Assembly (NCBI GenBank): GCA_037954235.1 | Contig: JBBMOA010000012.1 | Span: forward strand, 2,158,501-2,222,500 | Reading direction: 5' to 3' | DNA: 64,000 bases | Source of the DNA: Aulostomus chinensis | Taxonomy: Eukaryota > Chordata > Actinopteri > Syngnathiformes > Aulostomidae | Part shown: piece by piece, positions 12,485 through 26,040 of the stretch | Position numbering within the stretch: position 1 is the stretch's first letter | How the letters are laid out: each line of letters opens with the position of its first letter | The notes under the pieces: model-generated | Databases searched by the model: none | Seen by the model: the letters and a program-made list of their open reading frames with translations, nothing else | What the model was told of the DNA's origin: nothing | Position numbers and translations under genes: made by a program

Positions 12485-12740
12485 GACTGCGCTGACGGCG
12501 CTGAACCCACCAAGCCTCAGCTGTCCAGGAGGCCCCGCCCCTCTGCGCACCCCGCTTGAACTGTAGTTCTCCAGTGACAGAATACTCGACTATGAACCAC
12601 ACCCGGGACTACATTTCCCAGAAGGCCCTGGCGAGGCTCCTCTACATGGAGAGACATGAGCAGAGACGCTGCTGTCCAATCACAGCCCGACCAAGCGGCC
12701 CATGGGCGGGGCTAAAGAGACTCTCCAATCAGGGCGTTGC
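12485..12740 (-). promoter_or_regulatory. LSS promoter region
   Basis: The 750 bp between the MCM3AP stop and the LSS ATG hold no other gene. Just upstream of LSS are an ACTACATTTCCCA block (12608-12620), which matches the ZNF143/Staf-type ACTACANNTCCCA element, two CCAAT boxes (12676-12680 and 12725-12729) and a GC box GGGCGGGGC (12704-12712). CCAAT plus GC boxes suit a TATA-less, NF-Y/Sp1 type promoter, as in sterol-synthesis genes. I did not see a clean sterol-response element; ACCACACCCG at about 12597 is only a loose match. Confidence 0.6.
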
Positions 12741-12929
12741 TCTCATAACTATTGCAAATGCTCAACTTTTAACAAGTATTACCAGTAAAATACCATGATT
12801 TAAACTCAGCTACGTAATAATACTTCAGCAAACTAAGTGTTTTACTCAAACAGACCAACGTGCAGGTGAACGTCTTTCAACACCGTTTGAACGCTAAACA
12901 ACAGAGAATGAAAGAGTTTCAGTCAACAT

Positions 12930-12935
12930 TTTATT
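12930..12935 (-). promoter_or_regulatory. MCM3AP poly(A) signal (AATAAA)
   Basis: AATAAA on the minus strand about 315 nt past the MCM3AP stop codon. Transcription would end some 400 bp short of the LSS start on the same strand. Confidence 0.65.
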
Positions 12936-13247
12936 CCCAAATATGACAAAATATAGACGATTTCATGAAGGGTATGAAGGCCGTGGTTCTCACAAACTCA
13001 ATACATGGTTATTACAGGGGAAATCATCTTATACACACTTTAACAAATTTGTGCAAAAAGCTGGAACCTTTTTTGTCTCTACTCACACTTTCAGTAAAAC
13101 ACAAAGTCAGTGATGAGAAATTAAAATCAAGCTGCAACACCCAACAACATACGAGGCAGAACTGCTGAGACAAACCCAGCGCCTGCAGCCCCGCGGCGCC
13201 GCGCTTCGTCCGTCCGGAGCTCTCTCATAGTCCTGATCGGGAGTTCC

Positions 13248-16200
13248 TCAGTCATCAACGATACCCAGCATGCCGTTCAGCTTGAGTCTGCAGGCCAGTT
13301 CTTCCTCTTGACTTGCCGCAATCTGCTGCTGGAAGTCCTGCAGTCGCCTCACCATGGAAACAGGAGGCGCCCTCATCCAGCGCGCTGTCTGCGACGGCTC
13401 GCCAGGCTCGTCAGGGGCCTGGAAGTCAAGACAGGAAAACTCATCCTGGACTGAAGCAAAACTAGAATCTACGATGAACAGTGGAGTTGAAGTGACACTT
13501 GACCCAAAAGGAGTATTTTGCCTGTCAAGTACTCACTAAAACGTTTCTTGGACTGCAGATAAAAACAAACCAGAAGTTTTAAGTTTGTTTTCAGATGAAA
13601 TCGTTAGCCAACAGTCTCCCGTAGCTACAAGCTAAATACATGTGGCTAACTCCGTCTACTTTCCAGTCGGACTACACTTGGACTACATTCATGGAGGCCC
13701 ATCTCTGCGAGCTCATGACACCAAGTGGTGAGAACTTGGAAAGCAGAACATGTTCAGGTATCAGCGTCAGCTGCCTCGTCTTCAGTCCCAAGTGAGAGTC
13801 TGGACATGTTCGGCCAGTCTGTGGTCCCTCGCAACATTCTGTCTCTTAGGAAAAGGACCTAATTCGCCCTCAGGTCACGTGACGTACCTCTGTGAACATG
13901 GCGTCTCCAGTCTTGGCTGCAGGTCGATGCATCATGGGAGTGGAGCTGGACAGCAAAGTAGAAGACGGAATGAAGAGTGACGTGGACCAGTGGTCCGAGG
14001 CGTCGCCGTCCAGCCAGCGTTGAAACTGCTGCAGGCTCCTGCAGACACCATTCCACCCGCAGCGTTAATCAAAGCAGAGCGGCGCTGGTCCGCTTCCTTT
14101 GGTTTACACACGTTCACGATGACACAAGGAAGAAGAACCCCAGAGCAGACAATTCGAAGCTGAGGACACGTCTGCCGTCACCCAAAATTTTCATAAAAAT
14201 TGAACAATCTTTAAAGCCACATAGTATCCAACTAACATATTACTACAATTATGAGACCGAATTACAGTTCAATTTAAAGCTTTTGTTAATATGGCGGCCT
14301 GTCTGCAGTACCCCCACAGCCCACCAGGGGACGTATTTGGGACTTACTGCGCTATTTTCTCCTTTTTCATTAAAAACCAAGCATCGGTGTACCTCTTGCT
14401 CTCAGCCCGCTCCTCCTCTACACCTTGGAGGAACTGATGGGCCAGCAGCTCCTCGGCTGTAGGAGTGTGTGAGATGTCCATCTGAGTGGGCGGGGGCTTG
14501 ACAGGCTCTGCCAGGTTGTGGAACAAACTCTGCCGGAGGGACGCAATGGTGGGCGGAGCACAGGCAGCAGCACTTGCCCTGAGAGGGCAGAGAGAGGAGG
14601 AGCAAAGCATCGTTACTGTTGGAGCAGGAACGCGATGGTGTTTGCTGGACCAACCATGACGATGACACTTAGGTTCCTCCAAGATGAGGAAACAAATAAA
14701 GAAATACTGGGACCTCATCTGGGAGGCTCAGACCTGCAGACCTGAGACCACCAGCACTGCTCTCTGCTGTTCTGTTGTGACGTACATTCTGTCCATGCCG
14801 TTCATGCTCATCATCTATCAACGCGGTGCTGGGTTCCTTGGACCTTCTTACCCTGTGTCCTCCTGCTGCTTCTCTTGGTGAGTTTGTCTCACGGCCTCAG
14901 TCCATTCTTTGGGGGGCTGGAAGCCCATCAGTGAGTCTGGTGGGTAGTAAACCAGGATCTCCCCGTCCTCTGTCACAGCATCTACATAGGACAAACAAGA
15001 CATTTCCATCTCGTGGTGACACAAGGACATGGTGGGTAAACTGGTTTCCACTGGAGTAAAATGGACCCTCACCTTCACAGGCTGGTGGTCCTGGTATCTG
15101 CCAGTCCTTCAGCTTGTGGTCGATACATATCGCCACCACGTCGTCCCAGGGGATCTGATGGAAGACTGGATACACATTCTCGTCTGGGTCAGCCCAGCTG
15201 GCCACAGTTACCTTGGAGCGAGAAATTCTTGTGCGTTGACCCTTCAGTCGGACCCGTTCCAGGAGGTTTTCCAGCCGTGAATTGAGGAGGGGCCGACTGC
15301 AGCGTGACCCTGGGATCTGAGCAGCGTAGCCGGAGATGGCGGCGCAGAGCTCGGACCACGAGTCTGGAGAGGGAGAGACAAAGAGGGAAGAGTTGATTGG
15401 TGTCTTTGTCTCTTGGTCTCATTTCCACAGTGGCGGAACCATTCATTAGGACGACCTCCAGCTGACGTCCGCCTCCACTGTGGCAGCTGCAGGCTGATGA
15501 TGGTGTTGCGTATCCAGGCCAGATGTGAGGCTGAGTTCCAGCCCAGAGGAGGGACCGACTCCCGTGTATCAGGCAGGCAGAACTCGGTTGGTGGCCATGA
15601 CAGCCCGGAGAGATCCTGAGATGATACTTTATTGGCTATGTGATCCAGCACGGCGTTGTACAGCTGGATGACGGGCTCGGGGTCCTGAGGAGGGAGACGT
15701 GCCGAGGCTCTCTCCTGGCGGTGGGCCAGAACTCTGGGACTGAACTCACGACTGAGGCTGGACTCCACGAGCTGCACCAGCGTCAGGCAGGAGAGGGGGA
15801 GGGATGGTGGGGCGCGAGCCAGCAACCAGTGCAGAGCGTGATTCAGCTGGAGACAAGACGCAGGACGGGAGAAAGACGGAAACATGTCAGATGTCATGTG
15901 GGTGAGGGTTCCCGACCGAGGCTGAGGGTGGCGTTCCTGCGTGTCACCTGTTTGGAGCCCTGCAGGTCACTGGTGGTCTCTGGTATGAACAGGAAGGTGT
16001 ATTCAGATATCAGGCCGTCCTTGACCAGGGTTTGCAGCATCAGATCTGCAGCACCAACAACCACAGGACACCATCAGTTCAAGTCAACATATTTGGTTAG
16101 GATATTCATCTCCTCGCCATCAGGTCACCGTCTCAGGTCATGCTTTAAATACTGCTTTGATCCTGGTCATCAGCTGTTTCTCACCTTCCTCCAGTGTCTG

Positions 16201-19200
16201 AGTGTCACCGCCACCAGGCCCCGCCACCAGGATGAGCAGCGGCAGCGGGCAGTGCCAGGTGTTGACTTGTTGAAGCTGTTTGAGCTGAAGGAGGGCGGAC
16301 AGCAGGGGGACGTCCTGCTCACTGAGCCCCGACTCAACAGCCGGGAGTGCCGGGAGCAACATGATCAAGGCTCCTGTTCCCTGGAGCTCACAGCACTCCT
16401 CCATTCTAGCCAGGCCGTCTTCACTCAGCGGGCCTCGTGACACCTGGGCACAACAGACAACTCCATTCCTCAATCTTGTAAACTTGAAGAAATGCAACCA
16501 GACAAACAAGGAGGTTGTAAAACTGAGCCGGACGCTGCGTCACCACGACGCCAGTGACACCGGATCAGGCTGCTGCAGGACTCCCAGGGGTCTTTGAGGG
16601 CCTTTTGGTGGGTCGGATCACAAAATGAGTGAGAGCTGATGAAAACTTCCCTTTCAGCTTCTTAACATTTTGCTGTGTGCTCATTTTCAGGAAGGACATT
16701 GCCAATAATCAGGAAGCTGTTTTAGCTCACTTTCCCCACATTTTCAGGTAACTTCCTTCCTCCTTCATCCGCCATTCTTCCAGACTTGTCTTTTTACTTT
16801 GGTCTCACCTTGACGCTGATGTGGACATTATGAGTGCGTTGTTGGTTCTCCTGCAGTGTGTTGGAGACGCAGAGGGTCTGCAGTGTCCCGTCTGGCTGCT
16901 CCTCCACGACCTCTGACCCCTTACCGCCACCAAGCTTCATCTCCAGCCAGTCGGACAGGATGCTGAAGACAAATGGTTCGATAAACACTGGGAAACACAA
17001 CCTCGGCTGGAACAATGAGTCGATTACTCAAAGTATAAAATCTAAATCGAAGAAATAATCAATGTAGTTCTTTATTCACTGCTGGATTGTTTGTTTGTTT
17101 GTTTGCTGGTCAGACAAAGGAAATAATGCGATGATGTGATTTGATTTTTAAAAACATTTACAGTCAAAAGCATTCCTCATAAATGTGAGAGGCCACAGCA
17201 GCGTACCTGTCCGCCAGGCTCGCCACGCTCTCGTGGTCGCTGGGCAGGAGGAGAACAGCTTTCCAGAAGATTCTCTCAGGAGGATCAGGGAGGTGTTTGG
17301 TCACCAGAGCCGGCAGGTTGAGCGGCGCCCAAACCAACTCACTGGGAGCAAGATTGAAAAGAAGGCGTCACCACGGTGCTGCGTGATGCGGACCAGCGGA
17401 CGAGTAAAGCACCTGATGGACTTACTTGAGCAGCCGCTGGTAGAAGTGCTGAACTCTGAGCTGGTGGACCACTTCCTGCCTCATCCTCAGCAGCCTTCAG
17501 TCACAACAGGAAACAGCTTTGTCAGGTTAACACTCTGTCTCTCACAATAAAAAGACCCGCTTGTTGAGACCACAGTACCTGATGCTGGACAGTGACAACG
17601 TTCCTGCGTTTCCCAGGTTCACCAGACCGCGAGCCAGGTCCTCCATGACGGGCTGCGTGGGGGCGCTGGGGGCCAGAGCCCTCAGTTTAAGGCGTGGGTC
17701 CACAAAGCAAGGGGCCGCTGGGAATCCTCTCATCTGCCTCTTCAGCTGGCGACGCAGAGCGACCACATCACGCCACCTAGTGGGAGACACGAGGAAAAAC
17801 AAGATAACAACGTGATCATAACAGAGGATTTACAGTGAGGAGCGTGGAGAGCGTGAGGAGATGTTTAGGTGGGGTTTTTTGCATTTTCTATACAAATTGG
17901 GGGAAATCTGATGGTGTTTGATCTGATTTTCACCATTAACATCTCTAAACTGCTGGGTTTAATTGGATGAAGCGAGGAGTTTTAGTTCCATGAAGAACTT
18001 TGATGGTGCTACCACGTGATCATCCCCCAACATTTCAGTAAAACCATGTTAAGATATTTAGTCATCGCCAGCAGAGGAGAGGACGCGTCATTGCACCATG
18101 AGGGCAAAGGTTCTCATCACGGGTCAAAGATGAACTTTTAAGATACTTCAACTTTTTAAATCGCCATTTCTCTTTATTGTTTGTTGTATTGATGCCGTTG
18201 TTTCAAAGTAGTACCAAGTTACTGGCCATTTTCAAACGCATCCACGTGTATCGCATCAACATTCAAACTTCAGGCGTGAATTGTCGTTTCTTATCTTTTC
18301 TCCACAGGCTTCCTCTCAACAAACTATTCTACCTTTTGATGTACTTGTGAATCCGCTGGAGCTGGACCTCGAGGATTTCTCCCACCATCAGAGCGATGTC
18401 TGCATCCAGCGTCTCCTCCACCAGCTCACTGCACACCTGCTCTGTGCAAGTGGCCACACGCTGGGCTTTCTCATCCACCGCCTGCCTGGAAACAGTCAAA
18501 CACCTTCAATACGGACATCATTTGACAAAATAAGATCAACTTCAATACATTCCAACTGAATTTGATCTTGAATACTTCGATTGCATCCTACAACAGCCAC
18601 TAACATTTCCCTCAGACGTGCCCGTTTCTAATGTGGCTCAGAAAACGCCTCTAGGATCAGAGCCTTTGGGCCTTACTGGATGACGGAGCCGGCGGTCTCC
18701 CTGATGGTCTCGTCTAACACTTCGTAGATGAGCTCTGTGCAGAAGGAGAAGCTGAACTGGTCCAGGAAGGCTTCGTGCTCCTGTCTCCTCCTGCCAAGGA
18801 CGTAAACATGGAAGAACATTTCAGTTGGACGATCTGGTGCTCCTGGACAGGAATTATAGCTCTAAATAATAATTAGCTTTGAATCTAGCAGCTGTTAACC
18901 ATCAGTTCACCAACCTCGCTTCCTCAAGCTTGCGTTTCTCTTCGGCGACGCGTTCTTGTTCCAGACGGATTTCTGTCGAGGACACTTCTTGAGCCATCTG
19001 TCCCAAAACCTCAGCCACCAGCGACTCCAGCTGAGCACTGCTCTCCCTACAAAATAAACACAAAGTTGTGACATATTTGGAGAATTTCTGCAGTTCAGCT
19101 AACACACATCAGCACTGACTCCAATACACGGCGGCATATCAGGTTCATCACCAAACACTAGAACAACTCGTTGGAACTGACTCGAGAGCTGTCGCAGCAT

Positions 19201-22200
19201 AGCCGGCACCAGCGGCCGCCACCTCCCTCACTGCAGCGTCCACCAGCTCGTCAATCACACCGTCCACTTCAGCCATGATGTCCTGCAGATACAACACAGT
19301 TACTGTCAACACACAATCAAACCAAGGACAAGTTACAGCTAATGTATGATGTCAGGGGAGGTGTGTGACATAGAGAGCAGAGCCCCGCCCACCTCATCAC
19401 TGTACACCGGCAGGGGTTTCGGTGCAGGTGATGGAGGTTTGACAGGTGGCGGTAGCAATACAGGCTGCAAGAGCTGCTGAGCATCTGCCGGGAGGGCGGA
19501 GCTGTCAAATGATTGACAGGGCTCTCCCGTCTCATCTGTCACAACTGGTGGAAGGACAGACGGAACATCTGGAGGCCTGACCGGCTCCTCCTGAGTCAGG
19601 GCCTCAGTGCTGGGGGGCGCCTTGACCTCCACCTTCACAGCAACGGCTAAGAAGATGAAAGAACATGTTACTACCAAAGCCTGGTATTCCTGCAAGAGAG
19701 GAGTGTATGTAGCATTTCACATAAAACAAGATGTCCATCACGCCCAATGATCAGAGGTGAGCAGCTGTTTGGTGTAAATCAGGAGTCACAAGCTGCTGAT
19801 GGGAATGAACCACAAGATGATCAGTGGGCGTGGCTCCAGCCCCACTGACTGCTGATCAAACTCACATTTTACTCCAAAAAAGTCGCCACACTGCATTCAA
19901 GTGACCTTCATCATTTCACAGAGGCTGTTCTGCATTTTAGACGTAGTAGGTGGAGCAAAGCTGCCCTTCCGCTCGCTTTAAACCACCCAAGCGGGACTGG
20001 CTCATGTCCAGGACTCGCACCCCACTAGTTGGAAGTCATACCTTTGAACTGGTTTGGAGGGGGCACAGCTTGAGGGCCTTCGCCGCTGTACTTGTTGTTA
20101 GCATCAAAGCTGCAGACGGGTGTGTGCTGGGGAGGGTTCGGGAGGGGGCCGCCGTTCACCACCTCTCCAATCAATACATTTCTTTTAGCTAGGATGACCT
20201 CGGACTTCTTTTGGGACAGAGGCAGCTCCGGCTCCTGGTAGGCGATCCGACTCAGCTCCACCATACTGGAGACAAAGTTGAGTTTCAACTGGTGACCAGT
20301 GACTCAGTGAATGGCTGCTATCTATTCTGGGTTTTGTGTATTTTGCAATTCAAGTCTTTCAGTTGATACATTTTTCATTCATTGTAAAGCGATAGTTGTT
20401 GTGTTTGAGACCTGTGAACCAACTTGTCTGTCCCTGCTGGAGTGTGACAGAAGCGCCATGTTGCCACGGAGCAAACGCGCTGCGTAGCATGCTGGAACTA
20501 AGATTAGCTATCGTCCAATTAAAGATTTCTCCGAACTGTCCAGTGAGACAGCGACTACAATCCCACACGCACCCGTCGCTGACGTTGAGGCCGTACTGCT
20601 GGATGAAGTCAGTCGCTTCTGCAGCGTCACAGAACATTAACATGCGAACGATGTCCTCCACTGGGAAGGTAGTTGACCGAGGACCCACGGTGTGAGCCAT
20701 GTTCAGGGTCTTCAAGGCCTTCGATCGCACCTGTTGGCAGAAAGATTTCATGCAATTGTGTTAAAGCATTTGTTTGGACAAGAAATCTTAAGTCCTTGAG
20801 GGGTCGTTCTAATTATAAATGCATACTTTTGTAATACTGAGTACAGTGAAGCTATATGATAGTTGAGGAGTTTTATCGTACTGTAACAAATATCATCCTG
20901 CTGCCCGCCTAGAATATCCGATGATGTCGTGCACTATAAAACCACACCTCACACGTTTTCAGGGTAAATGGCAGATTTCAAACCAATAAAAGACCACGGA
21001 TCACTTTTCAAGGAACACATTCCACATTCTCTGCTCACTCAGCATTTTCTGCTCATCGTTCTGAGTGACAGATGAGAGTTTTCTGACCTGGTTGAAGTAT
21101 CGGTGCAGCAGGCAGCTGGCGAGGTACGAGGCTCCTTTAACCAGCTTGAAGAAGCGCACAAAGTTGTTACTGTTGACTGCAGCGAACGCCTGGACGGCAA
21201 ACTTCACCTCGGGCGAGTTGCGCACTTCATCACGGAATTGTTGGACATCACTGAACACACGTGAAGTTTCAGGAGTTAGAAGTTAGTTCACATGCGTGTG
21301 ATTTCACATCTCATGTCCCACTCGGAGCTCACATGCAAAAGCCCTGGATCAATGGTGAATCAGGGCTGAAGCCTATAAGCCTTTCTGAAGGTTTGAGGGA
21401 GTGATGATGTCATCAGCGTCATCAAACATGTACAAATCCATCCAGAGAATGAGGTAGAGAACTTTGTTTCATCATCTACCCCCCCAACTATGTCTTTGAT
21501 ACTGGACACGCCCACATTTGACTGCTGCGATACGGCGCTGACTGGTCGATACGGCGCTGACTGGTTGCTATGGTGCTGCCAAACACTCCCAGCTGGGCGC
21601 TTCCAGGAGGCCGCCTGATCTCAACTGAGCTAACAGGGAAGTGGCAGGAACACTCAGGAGATTTAACGTCCATCTTCAACTCAGCTAACCAGGTTCACTG
21701 TGCAAACATCCAGAAAACGAGCTGTTCAGCAGCACTGTGATTATTTTAGTGGTTAAATGGACTAACCGTAGGATGTCGCCATCATTGAGCCTCAGCAGCA
21801 CATTGTACTGGCGGAACTCAGCCTCCAGGGGGCAGTAGATGTGATGCGTCTTGAGGTCCTCGTACATTTCTTTCAGACTCTGGAGGCACTTGGTCATGTT
21901 CTCATTGTTGATCTTGGCGTCAAATGACGCCATGTGCTCCTCACAGAGGTGGTGGGCGCAGTGCACGTGGAAGCGTGTGCACTTCTCGATCAGCGAGACG
22001 GTGTTTGGGCAGCACAGGTGCTGCTGGATGATGTCCTGGGGAGGAGGAGAGGAAGCACGTTAACACAAACATCACGGTAATTACAGACTGGACTTATCGA
22101 ATCAGGTCTACCTTGCGGATGCCTCTGGTCCTGTTCCAGACAAAGTCATACCAGTCCCGGTAGTTGTCCAGGCCCTGTTCCATGATCTGAGTGACCAGAT

Positions 22201-25200
22201 AGTCCATGGTCATGCTGAGCACTGGCAGGGGGCGTAACTCGTGGGGTAGGGGCTCCTCCTGGTCGGCCGATGAACGGCTGTACTCCTTGATGGCTGCGGC
22301 GTGATCCACCTAGATGTGGATACGATGGACGATCCGGTTCACTCATAAAGCCCGTTTGAGGACTGAGAAAGAAAAAAACTGTTTGAGGGAGAGAAGCAGT
22401 GCCAACGTTACCATCTCTGTTCCCAGGACGACCTCATACATGCTGAGCTGGTTGCGTGTTTCCCTCATGTACCGCTCCTTCTCTGGACACATGTCAGGAC
22501 ACGTCCCCACAAACACCTTGGACAGGTCCAGGTCTGTCCGCTTGGGCTGACCTGTGGGGACATTTAGAAAGGTTCTGATCTTTTAGGTTCAGTGAAAAGG
22601 TGACTCCACCTTCACCATCAGCGGCACTGACGCTGGTTTACCTTGGCGCAGAATCTTGTCCCTCTGCTCCAGTAGGCGGTACTTGTCCTCAGCCGTCTCA
22701 GCCACCTGGCCGGCGAGGTGGAGGAGGGAGGACAGGACGGGTCGCTCCGCGCTCTGGGCCTCTGCAGCGCTCTCCTTCTTGGGTTCAGACTCAAACTGGA
22801 GAGACTTGACCATGGAGGGCTTCTTCACCGGAGAGCTGACAGAGACATGACGCTGTGAGGGATAACAACACTAGCCACCTCCAGACATGCATTGTGCTAA
22901 GCTAACTAGCATTAGTCTCAGTTCCCCAATGAAGCACAGGAATGATGGACAATAAGCGTCTTTCCCTGACATTTCCTATGTTCCTGTCACATGTGTGAAT
23001 CAGTCTGTCATGAGCTTTGTGACACGGTGCTGAGAAAGCTGAAGTTTACCATGAGGACGTCCATCGTTTTGGAGCTGCTAAACAAAGCTTTTGCAACTTT
23101 ATTTGAATCACATCTCGTGTCATAAATCCCTAGATTCTGGTGCAGCTGTTACCCGCGGCTGAAAGTCAGCGTGCTGCTGACTGCCGAAGTTCCGAGTGGG
23201 GGTCTTCTGAGGGGGGAGGAGCCAGCCTTGGAGCCTGCTTCCTCCTGACTTTCTGCCTTGATCTCCTGCGTTCCTGCTGCAGGTCTGCTGCCTTTGTCTC
23301 CTGGACCTGAAGCACGTAGGTCAGACGATCAGTGATTGTTTGCATCTTTTTGCTTGCAGGTCAATGTTTCGAAGGGCATATGGAGGAAATAATGAAGCTA
23401 TGAGAGAATTCTTGGATTTACTCTGTTTCTTTCTCATCCACAGCAGGAGAAGTTCATGTCGCTTTAGGATTTTCCCTCTCTTCTTTGCCTTTGCTGCTGA
23501 TGCCTGAAAGTACAGACAATTAATGGAAACAAAAGAAGCAGGATATTGTGTTCTTCTCCAGTGGATTCTTCTTCTTCTTCATCATCATCATCATCAGCAG
23601 CAGCACCACTTCAATGTCTGAGGCCCCTCTGGCTAAGTCTGATCAGTGACCAGCTAACTTCAGTCTAATAAGGAGTCGAGTTTAAGATGAAATCTGAATG
23701 AAACTGTAAAAAACAACAACTGAATTTTGACCAAACAACCCAGCAGCAATAAGACAGGTATTCTAACTGTTCGTGACTAATTAGGACAGTTGGTCACTGA
23801 TGGTTTCACCATCATGTCGTTGTTTGAGGGGTGTGGCTACGATTGCTTTAACTCACATGGTTGTCGAAGTGTACAATCGCCGTGTTCTTGGTAACTCGAC
23901 AGAAGACCTTGCAGACTTTGCCGAATCGAGCAAAGTGTTTCTCGATGATCTCCTTCTTGTTGAGGGCTGGAGGAACATTCCTACACTGGATGGTTGTGCA
24001 GTCGGTGGGAGACGTGCCGCCGAGGCTCTCTGAGCTCTCACTGCGTATGTCACGGCTCAGGGGGGTTGTGGGTTCGACCTTCGGTTCGGGGATTTCAACA
24101 GGATCTGGAGAGGAATGATGAGTACTGAGTGAGAAACTCTCCTGGCTACTTGCTGGTGCGATGCAACGCCAACCCGCCTTAAATGAGTGACACAGTGCTG
24201 TCGTTTCTCCTACATGTTGTCTTTGACCAGCTCACCCAAGGTCAAAAACACTTCTTTGTCAAAAAAGAAAGTGAGAAAACACACCTGATTTTGGGGACAT
24301 GGCTGCAAACAGACATCTCGGAAAACAAATACAGATAAGACAACTAACTCGCTCGGACCATACGCTGTGTTCATGATCCCAAAAGTTTGACAATTCTAAT
24401 GTCCAACATCTTAGTTGTTCAGAGGAAAACCTGATCTTACAGCTCCCTATTAAATATTGGATGTGGACGCTTCATAAAACCATTCACAAACTGGTTGGAG
24501 GGAAGTTTCACAGGCAGATAATACACGGTACATATTTGTGCGCCTCACCTGGTTTTTCAACTTTTTCCGGCACATCTCTGTTCCGAGGCGACGCTGCAGG
24601 CGGTGCAGCAGTCAGGAGTTCATCCTGAGCCTGGACATCTCCCTTTTCTGTTGCCTCCACCTCTAAGGCCTGTGGCTGGGAGTCCTTCGCCTCTCGTCTC
24701 ACTGGGTTAGGCACATCTTTACGCAGTCCACTCAGTGCCCTGCCGAATAAGCTAGCCGTTGGGCCACGAGACCTCATTAGAGGCCTCTTTGGAGGCTGTC
24801 GCTCTGTTGTCTCATCATCCCCTGCTGCAGGCTCCGGACCGGTGCTGGGGAATGCTGGATCGTCTTTGCGCTTGGTAGCTTTGCCAAGTCTTGCAAATAC
24901 ATTTGCTTCCCCTAACCCTTCGATGTTGCTCCCTTTACCGTCTGTATTCGTCTCTGCTTTAGCTTTAATGTCTGAAAAGGCTGAGGGCTGATCACTACCA
25001 TTTCCTCCGAAAAGCGGCGTAGTTTGGGGCTGAAGGACGTTGGCTGTAAAGCTGAAAGATGAAGGGGTTGTGGGCTGGGTGCTGGGGGCCTTTGTGCTGG
25101 AGCTGGAGGGGGCGGCTGGCTGGGAGAAGGTAAACTGCAGGGTGCTGGTGGGACCACTGCCACTGCCAGTGGTTAGTGGGTTGTTTTGGGCAGAAATGGA

Positions 25201-26040
25201 TGGGGTAGCAGCTGGCTGGGAGAAGCTAAAGCCCAGTGACCCAGACTTTGCTCCAGTCAAAATAGAGAATCCACTGGTGGTGCTGCCACTACTCATGGTG
25301 CTGGAGATTGTCTGGGCTGCACTGCCAGCAAACGGTGAGCTGGACAACGAGGTGGTCTGAGGGTTAGCAGGCTCAGGACTGGCGCTGAAGATGGGTTTGA
25401 ACAGTGCTTCATTGGCTGGTTTGAAACTGAATTCTGACCCAAAACTTCTGCTCTGGGTTGTAATTGCCCCAAAAACACTGGTGCCGACACTGGTAGATGA
25501 CGGCTGTCCAAACACAGTCTGTCCAAAACCCAGGGGCTGAGGTTTCCCCAAGTTGGTGGTGGAGCCAGAAGCCATCTGAGAGTTCCCAAATCCAGAAGGT
25601 TGGTCACCAAATCCTGGAGCCTGCTGGCCAAATCCCGGGGCCTGACCGAACGCTGACGGCTGCCCGAATGCAGGTTTCTGTCCAAACACTGTACTTTGGT
25701 TGGCTCCACTCATCTGGCCAAAGGCTGGAGCAGTGCTACCACCAAAGCCTGGGTTGTTCATTCCGACTTGCTGCTGCCCAAAAGCTGGAGTCTGGCTGGG
25801 GGGCTGTGACGGCGGCTGGCCGAACGAGGAGGACTGTCCAAAGATGCTGTTTCCGTGAGGTGAGGGCTGGTTGAGCACTGAAGGCTGACCAAACGCAGAT
25901 GTGGGGAAGAAGCCCATAGCTTGAGGTTTGTTGTTGGTATTTTGTTGTCCAAATGGCTGGAACAAACCAGTCTTCATGGTGTTGCTTGTAGCCTGGAAAG
26001 CTCCACCTTGTGGACTTCCAAACGGATTTGATGGATTCAT
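13248..26040 (-). CDS. MCM3AP: germinal-centre associated nuclear protein (GANP/MCM3AP), 28 coding exons
   Basis: Scaffold of the TREX-2 complex, which brings mRNA to the nuclear pore; it also carries an MCM3 acetyltransferase-like C-terminal part. Exons: 26040-24549, 24104-23857, 23503-23422, 23306-23153, 22835-22642, 22551-22412, 22309-22112, 22035-21767, 21250-21088, 20730-20573, 20265-20042, 19646-19393, 19282-19182, 19046-18915, 18790-18677, 18485-18333, 17776-17579, 17494-17426, 17341-17207, 16962-16809, 16443-16185, 16045-15948, 15846-15456, 15363-15073, 14981-14852, 14578-14393, 14038-13888, 13418-13248. All phases agree, giving 2102 aa (human 1980). Residues 1-400 are nucleoporin-like with more than 20 FG motifs (AFGQPS, VFGQKPAFGQ). 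An RRM-like fold spans about 515-600, the SAC3/GANP core about 735-1035 (DMCPEKERYMRE, RGIRK), and the ENY2/centrin-binding helix about 1193-1360. The longer size comes mainly from the FG region. The exon 23 donor (GTCGTC) is weak and chosen by phase. Confidence 0.97.
13491..13537 (+). repeat. dispersed repeat family A copy
   Basis: Reads AGTGACACTTGACCCAAAAG then TATTTTGCCTGTCAAGTACT. Related copies are at 729-780, 29729-29777, 54838-54878 and, inverted, 59484-59518. It lies in an MCM3AP intron. Confidence 0.6.
21461..21525 (+). repeat. dispersed repeat family B copy
   Basis: Carries CTTTGTTTCATCATCTAC and GATACTGGACACGCCCACAT. The reverse complement of 51811-51877 shows the same two phrases in the same order. 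It is followed at 21528-21565 by a 19-bp tandem duplication of CGATACGGCGCTGACTGGT. All of it is inside an MCM3AP intron. Confidence 0.6.
23566..23606. repeat. trinucleotide repeats (TTC)n-(ATC)n-(AGC)n
   Basis: Three adjoining short trinucleotide runs in the MCM3AP intron between coding exons 2 and 3. No coding role. Confidence 0.85.

Noticed and set aside
15073..15215. Possible intron in MCM3AP after SRSK (GTAACT at 15210)
   Set aside because: The frame continues through VTVASWADPDENVYP into conserved IPWDDVVAICIDHKLKDW without any acceptor, so the exon was kept whole; an alternative donor cannot be excluded.
15640..16440. 266-codon open frame on the plus strand
   Set aside because: It lies antisense over MCM3AP exons 21-23 and their introns, has no recognisable domain, and the minus-strand exons there are conserved and in phase.
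25040..25874. Plus-strand frames of 106 and 125 codons
   Set aside because: They are the reverse strand of the FG-repeat exon of MCM3AP, where low-complexity coding keeps other frames open.
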